Source of the DNA: a virus
Direction: 5' to 3' (one strand)
IMG/VR virus record: IMGVR_UViG_3300023110_000023
Span: 1 to 64,000 of that record
DNA: 64,000 bases
Positions 57,833-64,000 of the stretch are shown in pieces. Every line of letters starts with the position of its first letter. Positions within the stretch are counted from its first letter, which is position 1. A program made the translations under genes and the position numbers. The notes under the pieces are model-generated. The model searched no databases and was not told the DNA's origin. It saw only the letters and a list, made by a program, of their open reading frames with translations.

Positions 57833-59002
57833 ATGGGAATGATTGAGAATATGCGAGATGCCGTTGAAATCAACGGTGGCCGATTGAGCGAAGAACGATA
57901 CCTTGAGGAAGTGCTACGACTGACCGAGAGCGAAGGGGGTTCAACCACCATCGCTTCCTTGAAGTCCAATGCTTTCAACAGCAAGCGAATGGAATCAGCG
58001 GGAATCACCCGTGTGTCCATCGGTGCTGACAAAATGGTGTGGACTGTGAGCCTTGCAGAAGACATGATGAACGGCAACACCAGCACCCTTCAAACGAACT
58101 TCGTTCAGCGCGACACCAGCCAAGACTTCAACACGGATGAAGGATGCTTCTATGGCGTTCCACGACGCTCGCCATCGGACTATCCCGACTTCCTCCAGCA
58201 ATACATCATCCCACGCGGAACTCTCCAATACGAAGAGTCCGACCGCAACGAGATGCGTCTGTTTGCTGTTGCATTCAAGAACGGCTGGAATGTCGCCATT
58301 GACGGTGCAAAGGGCTGTGGGAAGACGATGGGCATTCGTGCCTTCGCTTCCGAAGTCGGTATGCCTGTCCTTCGTGTGAACTGTTCCGAAGGCTTCACCG
58401 AAGAGTCCTTCATCGGCTACAACACGCTCAAGAACGGTGAGATGACTTGGATTGACGGGATGCTTCCAATCGCCATGCGATACGGTTGCCTTCTCATCTT
58501 TGACGAGTTCCGTTCCGCACGACCCGAAATCATGACCGCATGGAACGCTGTCGGTGATTCGGGACAATTGCTCTTGACGGACAACAACAACGAAGTCGTG
58601 TCGGCTCACGCTGACTTCCGCACCTTCGCCACCATGAACCCGCTTGATGGGTATTCGGGTGGACAGGACATCAACCAAGCAACCCTTGACCGCTTTGACC
58701 TCAACATGAAGGTGGACTACCTTCCCGAAGAGAAGGAAATCAAGGTCATCTGTCAGCAGTCGGGCGTGAACAACATCGCCCTCGCTCGCCAATTGGTGTC
58801 CTTCTCCAACGACCTCCGCCGAATGAAGAAGGAAGGCACTCTTGAGTCCGACACCAGCACTCGTATGCTGGTTGCGATGATGGAAGCCAGCCTTGACTTC
58901 AACATGACCGAGATGGTTGAGTTCGTGATGCTTGGTCGCTATCAGCCCCATGAGATTGATGAAATCAAGGCTGTGGCTCGCGCTCGCTTGAGCGATTATT
59001 GA
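57833..59002 (+). CDS. MoxR-type AAA+ ATPase
   Basis: A 389-aa protein. DGAKGCGKTMGIRAFASEVGMPVLRVNCSEGFTEESFIGYNTLKNGEMTWIDGMLPIAMRYGCLLIFDEFRSARPEIM contains Walker A (about 156-166) and Walker B (about 220-227). ATMNPLDGYSGGQDINQATLDRFDLNMKVDYLP is the sensor/arginine-finger region of MoxR/CbbQ ATPases. These pair with VWA proteins to remodel or activate targets; the VWA partner is at 60207. The frame is open from ATG 57710, but the promoter at 57724-57760 and the GGAG at 57820 favour ATG 57833 with a leader of about 50 nt. Confidence 0.85.
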   Translation: MGMIENMRDAVEINGGRLSEERYLEEVLRLTESEGGSTTIASLKSNAFNSKRMESAGITRVSIGADKMVWTVSLAEDMMNGNTSTLQTNFVQRDTSQDFNTDEGCFYGVPRRSPSDYPDFLQQYIIPRGTLQYEESDRNEMRLFAVAFKNGWNVAIDGAKGCGKTMGIRAFASEVGMPVLRVNCSEGFTEESFIGYNTLKNGEMTWIDGMLPIAMRYGCLLIFDEFRSARPEIMTAWNAVGDSGQLLLTDNNNEVVSAHADFRTFATMNPLDGYSGGQDINQATLDRFDLNMKVDYLPEEKEIKVICQQSGVNNIALARQLVSFSNDLRRMKKEGTLESDTSTRMLVAMMEASLDFNMTEMVEFVMLGRYQPHEIDEIKAVARARLSDY

Positions 59003-59013
59003 GGCTCACACAC

Positions 59014-59073
59014 GCTGGGAGATTGGGTCGGGCTGGGGGGTTCTCCCAGCGGGGTGTTTCTGCCCCCCAGCCC
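59014..59073 (+). terminator. Two competing hairpins after MoxR gene (attenuator-like)
   Basis: GCTGGGAGA (59014-59022) pairs with TCTCCCAGC (59042-59050). GGGCTGGGGGG (59030-59040) pairs with CCCCCCAGCCC (59063-59073), a perfect 11-bp stem. The arms interleave, so the stems exclude each other or form a pseudoknot. Confidence 0.6.
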
Positions 59074-59096
59074 ACACCCTGTCCATCCCTGTGCTT

Positions 59097-59124
59097 GATA
59101 ACGGTGGGGGCTGAACTCCAGCCC
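59097..59124 (+). promoter_or_regulatory. Class B promoter with inverted repeat
   Basis: GATAACGGTGGGG begins 28 nt before ATG 59125; GGGCTG-AACTC-CAGCCC lies before the start. Confidence 0.65.
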
Positions 59125-59286
59125 ATGTCCTCCGTTGAAGACCTCATCAGCAAGCAAGCCGACCAAATCCGTGAACTCCAATCCAAAGTGGAACGCCTTG
59201 AGCGAATCATTGACGGATTCGGTGAGATGTTGCGACCTTCTCCGAAGGAAAACAACGCACGACTGACCCGATGGATGAACGACTGA
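59125..59286 (+). CDS. Small coiled-coil protein, 53 aa
   Basis: MSSVEDLISKQADQIRELQSKVERLERIIDGFGEMLRP... a clear heptad coiled coil ending in RLTRWMND. It overlaps the start of the clamp-loader large-subunit-like gene, so it may be a small partner of that protein. The start is set by TATA spacing; the frame upstream lies over the double hairpin. Confidence 0.55.
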   Translation: MSSVEDLISKQADQIRELQSKVERLERIIDGFGEMLRPSPKENNARLTRWMND

Positions 59287-60140
59287 TGTTGATTGGTGCG
59301 AAGAGGAACTTCTCGCCCATCAAAGCATGGTTTGAGGCATTCCAACACGGCAAGCCATCGCAATACCCACTCATCGTGGTGGGCGATGCTGGCGTGGGGA
59401 AGACGACCGTTGTGAAGCACTACGCGACCGCGAACGGATTTGATGTCATCTCCAGCGAGGGCGGTGAATCGCGTACGGCTTCGGACTTGAAGCGTCTGTT
59501 CAGCGATGCGAGGATGCCGACTTTCTTTGGACAACGCAGGGCTGTCATCCTTGAGGATGCCGACCTGCTGGGGAAGAAGGAATGGAAGGAGGTTGCCGAG
59601 CCGATTGGAAGCAAGGCATTCCCGTTGGTCATTATCGCGCCCAGCGTGTCGTCTGTGGCGTGGAATTATCGCAGGGGTGCATTGGTGCATCACCTTCCGA
59701 ATCCTTCGCACAGCGACCTCACAGCGTATCTCACGGGGATTGCTGACGATTCCGACCCAGCCCACTTGGATTGGATTGCATCCAACGCATCCACATGGCG
59801 ACAGGCTGAACACCTTCTCCGAACCACGCCCGTTGGATTCCAAGACGAGATTGGAGATTGGAAGCCCAGCCGACACGGACACGATGAAGTCGTGGCGTTG
59901 CTCGCTGGAGATGGTGGCGAATCATTCTCATCCCATCCACTCGCTGTGATTTCATGTGCCGAGTTCAACGGGTGCGACCCCGATGTTGTGTTGAAGGCGA
60001 TGGATTTGCACAGCAAGTCTTGGTCAGCCGACCTATTGAGTCCGATAAGCCGAGCATACATCTCCACGATGCGAACCCAAACGCAGAACCGACCGCCATT
60101 CCGTCAGCGTCAAGCCCAAACCCGATTCCTCAACAAATGA
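59271..60140 (+). CDS. Clamp loader large subunit-like AAA+ protein (RFC-L-like)
   Basis: A 289-aa protein. NFSPIKAWFEAFQHGKPSQYPLIVVGDAGVGKTTVVKHYA (Walker A about 37-45), VILEDADLLGKKEWKEV (Walker B-like, about 92-108), FPLVIIAPSVSSVAW. The shape (N-terminal W.E/F, AAA+ ATPase, alpha-helical lid) and position fit a short RFC-L with the RFC-S at 53179. It lacks the long C-terminal domain of cellular RFC-L. Start 59271 overlaps the coiled-coil gene by 16 nt; ATG 59286 at a TGATG junction is an equally good start. It ends beside the class D promoter of the VWA gene. Confidence 0.68.
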   Translation: MDERLMLIGAKRNFSPIKAWFEAFQHGKPSQYPLIVVGDAGVGKTTVVKHYATANGFDVISSEGGESRTASDLKRLFSDARMPTFFGQRRAVILEDADLLGKKEWKEVAEPIGSKAFPLVIIAPSVSSVAWNYRRGALVHHLPNPSHSDLTAYLTGIADDSDPAHLDWIASNASTWRQAEHLLRTTPVGFQDEIGDWKPSRHGHDEVVALLAGDGGESFSSHPLAVISCAEFNGCDPDVVLKAMDLHSKSWSADLLSPISRAYISTMRTQTQNRPPFRQRQAQTRFLNK

Positions 60141-60147
60141 CTCAACC

Positions 60148-60185
60148 ATCAATGGTTCAGTTCCATAAGTGGAAGTGTTTATATG
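60148..60185 (+). promoter_or_regulatory. Class D promoter of VWA gene
   Basis: ATCAATGGTT, 8 nt, TAAGTGGAA (60166), then TTTATAT (60178-60184), matching the MoxR promoter block by block. The box is about 28 nt before ATG 60207. Confidence 0.75.
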
Positions 60186-60206
60186 GTGCAACGGGCTGGG
60201 AGGGGT

Positions 60207-62411
60207 ATGAGCCGAGCAATATCGCCACGACTACGAGCCCAAGCCCGTGTCCGAACCTTGACCCGTGTAGCCCGTGTGCTATCGGGCGAATTGGAGAAGG
60301 TTGGAACGCCTGTCAAGCAAGTCATCCTGTGTCCACAGGGTCGTGCTTGCACAGACGGACAACGAGTGTGGATTCCCGAAACCATGAGCGAAGACCCACG
60401 ACAGAACTTGATGATGCAAGAAGCCATCCTCGCACATGAGGCGGCGGGTCATCTCCGCTACACCGACTTCGGTGCATGGAAGCGTGTTGGCGACAAAATC
60501 AAGGCTGGCGAGGAAGACCGCTTGCTTCACGACTTCGTGAACATTCTTGAGGATGCCCGTGTGAACCACTTGCTCGCACAGGACTTCGCTGGAAGCGGGA
60601 AGCGTCTTGACGCAACCCAAGAGATTTTCATGGTCAAGCACCGTGAGATGTGGGCAACCAAAACCATTGACGAGTCCAACGCTGGTCGTGCTTCCATCGT
60701 AGCCATGATGACCGAAGCCATCAGCCGTGAAGCACACTTCTTCCCTCACTCCCCATTGGTCTGCGACTACATGGATGAGGTTCGCACTCACATGGTCAAT
60801 GCTATCAGCCAACCAACGACCGATTCGGTCATCAAGTCAGCCAAGAAGGTCTTGGCCGTGTTCCGTGAACACTTCCCAGCAACCGCTGGTGATGACGACA
60901 TGACGGGCATCCCACAGGGCGAAGACGGTGAAGGCATGATGATGGATGACATGAGCCCCGAAGAGATTGAACGCATGGCTCAAGAGCAGAAGAAGCGAGA
61001 GGCGAAGGTGGAAGAAGCACCTCGCCAACGATTCAAGGAACTCAAGGAACAGGCCGAGAAAATGGCTCAAGAGTCCAAGAAGGCACAGGAAGACGCACAG
61101 AACGCACAGGAGAGCGAAGAAAACGCTGGGGAGGGTCAAGACACCACCGAAGGCGAGGAAGACGCTGGAGAGGGCGAGAACGGCCAAAACAGCGATGCTG
61201 GCGATGACGCTGGTGCTGGCGATTCCTTCGTTGAAGACGAGGATGGCGACATTGAAGGCGAGATTGAGGGCGAGGGAAGCGATGGTGAAGGCATGGACAT
61301 CAACATGGACATGGACACCGATGGCGACTCCGATTCCGATTGCGACAACGGCTCTCCTTCCGATGCTGACGCTGACGCTGACGCTCAAGAGGGCGATGCT
61401 CAAGACGGCACTCCACAGAACTCCGATGAAGGTGGCGAGCATGAAGGCGAAACCCCATACGATGACGACTTGGGTGTTGAACTCCAAGACCTCCTTGAAG
61501 CCGAAGAACTTGAAGCACTCAAGTCCGAAGCACAGGAGGCTGGCGAATTGGATGCAGTCAGTTCCGCAGACATTGAAGGCTCATACGATGAGAATGACCG
61601 ATACAGCCTCGTCAAAGTCATCGGTGCTTCCGAGTTCATGGCTGAATATGAAGAACGCAACATCGCTACATACAACATTCACTACGATGTGGTCAAGGGA
61701 CAGAACCGAGCCCAAATCACCACCATGAGCAACCAAATGAAGAGGCTCTTGAAAGACCCACAGGGCAAGTGGGAACGAGCAACCAAGAAGGGTCGCATTG
61801 ACTCTCGCAGACTCTCATACAGCCAAACCAGCAACCGTGTCTTCCGCAAGCGAAACGAAGAGTCCGATGCACAGGTGAACGCACTCATCCTCATTGACGC
61901 AAGCGGTTCAATGAGTGGACACCGCGCACAGATGGCTTCGGAGGCTGGCGTGGTCTTGACCGAAGTGATGGATTCAATCGGCTGGAATGTTGAAGTCGTG
62001 GACTTCCACTCTTCCTTCTCCGACACCACCATCCGTGTTCGCAAGCCAATGATGTCCCCCATCAACCAATTCAGCAAGTCGGCAATCGCTATGCCGTTCA
62101 CGGGTTCATCCAACGGTGATGGCTACGCTGTTGAGTGGTGCTTGAACCGCTTGATGCAATTCAACGGCAAGAAGGTGCTGTTCGTCATCTCCGATGGACA
62201 ACCAAGTGGGGCTCACCCAGCCGACATGAACGAGGAAGAACACTTGCTCAAGGTCGTTGCAGAAGCACCAAAGGAAGTCGGTCTGTTCTCCATCGGCATT
62301 GACGGCATGGACACCAGCAAGTTCTATCCTCACTCCGCATCCTGTGATGCAAGCGACTTGGCGAAGGCTGTGTTGCCTGTGTTCAAGCAAATGGTTCGCG
62401 CCATGCGATGA
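60207..62411 (+). CDS. VWA-domain protein (CobT-like), MoxR partner
   Basis: A 734-aa protein. N-terminus basic; AILAHEAAGHLRYTDFGAWK (about 73-92) resembles the HE..H-type metal segment in CobT-like proteins, though spaced HExxxH. The middle (about 215-460) is an extreme acidic stretch of Asp/Glu/Gly repeats. The C-terminal VWA domain has LILIDASGSMSGHRAQ (MIDAS D-x-S-x-S, about 561-576), a conserved Thr region and VISDGQPSG (about 667-675). It pairs with the MoxR ATPase at 57833, in the manner of cobaltochelatase or CbbQ/CbbO systems. Target unknown. The start is set by the class D TATA. Confidence 0.85.
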   Translation: MSRAISPRLRAQARVRTLTRVARVLSGELEKVGTPVKQVILCPQGRACTDGQRVWIPETMSEDPRQNLMMQEAILAHEAAGHLRYTDFGAWKRVGDKIKAGEEDRLLHDFVNILEDARVNHLLAQDFAGSGKRLDATQEIFMVKHREMWATKTIDESNAGRASIVAMMTEAISREAHFFPHSPLVCDYMDEVRTHMVNAISQPTTDSVIKSAKKVLAVFREHFPATAGDDDMTGIPQGEDGEGMMMDDMSPEEIERMAQEQKKREAKVEEAPRQRFKELKEQAEKMAQESKKAQEDAQNAQESEENAGEGQDTTEGEEDAGEGENGQNSDAGDDAGAGDSFVEDEDGDIEGEIEGEGSDGEGMDINMDMDTDGDSDSDCDNGSPSDADADADAQEGDAQDGTPQNSDEGGEHEGETPYDDDLGVELQDLLEAEELEALKSEAQEAGELDAVSSADIEGSYDENDRYSLVKVIGASEFMAEYEERNIATYNIHYDVVKGQNRAQITTMSNQMKRLLKDPQGKWERATKKGRIDSRRLSYSQTSNRVFRKRNEESDAQVNALILIDASGSMSGHRAQMASEAGVVLTEVMDSIGWNVEVVDFHSSFSDTTIRVRKPMMSPINQFSKSAIAMPFTGSSNGDGYAVEWCLNRLMQFNGKKVLFVISDGQPSGAHPADMNEEEHLLKVVAEAPKEVGLFSIGIDGMDTSKFYPHSASCDASDLAKAVLPVFKQMVRAMR

Positions 62412-62420
62412 GGTGAGATG

Positions 62421-63719
62421 ATGAAGCGAAAAGTGTTGATTCCGATTGGCGATGACGATGAGAACTCCACCGAGCATTCCCTGTTCGGAGGCGTTCACTC
62501 AAGTCTGCTGGGCTGGAATGTGGATGATTCTCATTGGAGAGCCACGCAAGCATCGCTGTCCCATCGCGTACAGATGGGGGCTTTCACCGAGATGACCCGA
62601 CTGATGACTGACCAACGAACCGCACGACCCGATGGTGAAATCACGCTGGAGGATTTTGGTCGGGCTGTCAAGGTCGTGGATGACACATACGATGATGTCC
62701 GAGAAGCAAAGGGTCGGGTTGAGAACACGGACTGTGAACTGACCTTCACTTCACCACAGCAGATGCTTGAGGCTGACAGTCAGCGAGGCTATCCCAACGC
62801 CCCTTCATTCAGCGACCCAACCAATTTGGGTGAGGCTAACCAATATCCGTTTGACTTCGGCTGTCCCGTCTTCGTTGTGAGGCAGGGGTGGGGAACTCCC
62901 TTCCCCGTGTTCTCCGAGTTTCAATATCTCGTTGAAGCCAACACAGCATTCAATGACGACCGTAGTGGTGCGTATTCGTGGGTCGGCAATCGCATCAAGA
63001 GCCTTCGGACTATGCCCACCGACCAATACGGCCACATCAATGCAATTGATGTGCCGATGGTGCTGATTCCACTCCCCGACCATGAACCGTATCTCGTTGG
63101 GAAGGTCGCCATGTTGAACACGAATCGCTTCTCGGTCGTGGGCAACATCGCTGACCCGATTCGCACAGGAGTGAACGCTGGGAAGCCCCTTATTCGCCCC
63201 GATATATCGTTTGATGTGTTCCGCTGGCTTCGCCAAAACTATCAGCCACAACACCCACAGGAAACGGCTTGGACTGACATTCGCATCATGGCGTTGGAGA
63301 AGACGCTCAACGGCTTCATTCGCTCGGATGGAGAGCGACTCAATGACTACATCAACAATGCTGGCTATCTCCAATCGTCAGCCATGCTGTTGAAGCACCT
63401 GTCAGCCGTGAACGCGCTGGCGGAGGAAAACACCGAAACGCCTGTCGTGCAAGAGCGAGTGGGGGACTTCATCCCGTCTTGGAAGGATAAGCGAAAGCCC
63501 ATCCTCATTGACCGAGCATTCCCCCAATACCCCGTCTTCCATGACGAGATTCGCTGTGCTGGATGCAACGGCAGGGTGCTGATGAAACTCCCTGCTGGGA
63601 ACACCCTCTCATCGCTTCCATGCCCACACGATTCGTGCGAAAGCACCCTCCAATTCACCCACCTTCTCGGCAACCAAAACGGTCAAAAAGGTGGGACTGA
63701 AAATGAAATTGCGAAGTGA
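62421..63719 (+). CDS. Protein of 432 aa with C-terminal zinc ribbon, unknown
   Basis: MKRKVLIPIGDDDENSTEHSLFGGVHSSLLGWNVDDSHWRATQASLSHRVQMGAF... long soluble protein, with NQYPFDFGCPVFVVRQGWGTPFPVF and HINAIDVPMVLIPLPDHEPYLVGKV in the middle. It ends with a zinc ribbon, IRCAGCNGRVLMKLPAGNTLSSLPCPHDSCESTLQF. It follows the VWA gene after 9 nt with AGGTGAG upstream, so it is co-transcribed with it and may be the client or partner of the MoxR-VWA pair. No family recognised. Confidence 0.6.
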   Translation: MKRKVLIPIGDDDENSTEHSLFGGVHSSLLGWNVDDSHWRATQASLSHRVQMGAFTEMTRLMTDQRTARPDGEITLEDFGRAVKVVDDTYDDVREAKGRVENTDCELTFTSPQQMLEADSQRGYPNAPSFSDPTNLGEANQYPFDFGCPVFVVRQGWGTPFPVFSEFQYLVEANTAFNDDRSGAYSWVGNRIKSLRTMPTDQYGHINAIDVPMVLIPLPDHEPYLVGKVAMLNTNRFSVVGNIADPIRTGVNAGKPLIRPDISFDVFRWLRQNYQPQHPQETAWTDIRIMALEKTLNGFIRSDGERLNDYINNAGYLQSSAMLLKHLSAVNALAEENTETPVVQERVGDFIPSWKDKRKPILIDRAFPQYPVFHDEIRCAGCNGRVLMKLPAGNTLSSLPCPHDSCESTLQFTHLLGNQNGQKGGTENEIAK

Positions 63720-63724
63720 TTGAC

Positions 63725-64000
63725 ATGGCGAAGAAAATCCCCAAGAGTTTGAAGCGAAGCATCGTGAAGGCGTTGCTGAATGAAGAAGAATTGACACCAG
63801 CACAGGTCAGCGAGCGAGTGAACGCTGACCCCGAACTGCCCGAAAACTATCGGAAGACTCCGAAGCAGATGGCGTTTGTGATGAACCAAGTGGTCAAAGA
63901 ACTGAATGGCGTTGAGATGGTCGTGCTGTCCCGAAACGGTGTCAGCCATCATGGGAACGAGCGATTCCGAAAGGCGTATCGTGCAACATACGAAACGCTG
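63725..64000 (+). CDS. Helix-turn-helix-like protein, N-terminal fragment
   Basis: A 92-residue frame runs off the right edge. MAKKIPKSLKRSIVKALLNEEELTPAQVSERVNADPELPENYRKTPKQMAFVMNQVVKELNGVEMVVLSRNGV reads like a winged helix-turn-helix (helix, LTPAQVSERVN, then a recognition helix TPKQMAFVMNQVV and a wing). A DNA-binding regulator or replication factor is possible. A class B-like TCAAAAAGGTGGGAC lies 42 nt upstream. Confidence 0.5.
   Translation, partial: MAKKIPKSLKRSIVKALLNEEELTPAQVSERVNADPELPENYRKTPKQMAFVMNQVVKELNGVEMVVLSRNGVSHHGNERFRKAYRATYETL

Larger units (their letters stand above)
878..60047. repeat. Dispersed 14-bp palindrome TATYGRNNYCRATA, 27 exact copies
   Basis: First bases of exact matches: 878, 3047, 5029, 7533, 8376, 9577, 11207, 13477, 13785, 17301, 18071, 19697, 24220, 25308, 27501, 28194, 31062, 34797, 37560, 40276, 41245, 46768, 49083, 49814, 54906, 56871, 60034. 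One-mismatch forms are near 6536, 11018, 14513, 15724, 32404, 52205, 54107 and 55908. Nearly all are inside genes, in different reading frames; 17301 and 46768 are intergenic. The consensus is its own reverse complement. Confidence 0.85.
1200..62571. repeat. Heptamer CGCGTAC, the only context of GTAC
   Basis: Plus-strand CGCGTAC at 1200, 3971, 12242, 16946, 18623, 22571, 22718, 23803, 27076, 39141, 42411, 45176, 45999, 47752, 49683, 51387, 53253, 56718, 59470, 62565. Minus-strand form GTACGCG at 2423, 8692, 9455, 14049, 22721, 32368, 35254, 53915. I found no GTAC outside this heptamer. Confidence 0.75.

Noticed and set aside
57710-60185. Long direct repeat (about 60 bp) between 57710 and 60138
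   Set aside because: Only the promoter blocks match; the flanks differ in sequence and length, so it is a shared promoter rather than a duplicated segment.
60837-61487. 216-aa hydrophobic minus-strand frame
   Set aside because: Antisense of the acidic Asp/Glu repeat of the VWA gene (GAC/GAA read backwards as Val/Phe/Leu), not a membrane protein.
1-64000. tRNA genes
   Set aside because: No cloverleaf was found; the usual T-loop string TTCGA contains TCGA, which was not seen in the window.

Overview
The window looks like part of the genome of a tailed (head-tail) double-stranded DNA virus of an archaeon. The structural genes are of the HK97/caudovirus type: large terminase, portal, prohead protease, major capsid protein, tail tube and tape measure. 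The replication genes are archaeal/eukaryotic in type: family B DNA polymerase, RFC-like clamp loader, a PCNA-like clamp, an archaeo-eukaryotic primase, and XPD-like and XPF-like proteins. Transcription signals are archaeal: TATA boxes lie 27-31 nt before start codons, so most mRNAs should be leaderless. This mix resembles the viruses described for marine Euryarchaeota (magrovirus type). That placement is inference; no sequence names the host. No tRNA, rRNA, integrase or CRISPR array was found. Layout. 1-2.1 kb: small coupled genes including a DUF6011-like zinc protein. 2.1-13 kb: packaging and head genes (terminase, small membrane proteins, a 0.64-kb apparent structured RNA, portal-MuF fusion, gp10-like protein, protease-scaffold fusion, major capsid protein). 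13-36 kb: connectors, tail tube, tail chaperones, tape measure, two giant tail/adhesin proteins of 1578 and 2265 aa, and a baseplate-hub-like gene on the minus strand. Small genes and an HNH endonuclease are interspersed. 36-64 kb: replication, recombination and repair (XPD-like helicase, AAA+ helicase, OB-fold protein, Sak4-like ATPase, Cas4/RecB-like nuclease, PCNA-like clamp, primase, XPF-like nuclease, RFC-like subunits, PolB), a glycosyltransferase, and a MoxR-type ATPase with a giant VWA protein. Nearly all genes are on the plus strand; only the HNH gene and the hub gene are on the minus strand. Promoters fall into classes that track gene function. Class A (tandem CATTGATATT...CATTGATATA) serves small unknown genes and the RNA. 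Class B (CTTSATAANGGTGGG) serves replication genes. Class C (ATAAACC/TTAAACC) serves mainly structural genes. Class D (TAAGTGGAA-N3-TATAT) serves only the MoxR/VWA pair. This suggests timed expression programmes. The most unusual signals are global. A 14-bp palindrome, TATYGRNNYCRATA, occurs at least 27 times where chance predicts under one. Several 4-bp palindromes (GATC, TCGA, AGCT, CCGG, ACGT, CTAG) were not seen in any stretch checked. Every GTAC found (27 sites) lies inside the heptamer CGCGTAC. Together with the candidate RNA at 5363-6000 these are the best candidates for undescribed biology. All counts were made by eye.
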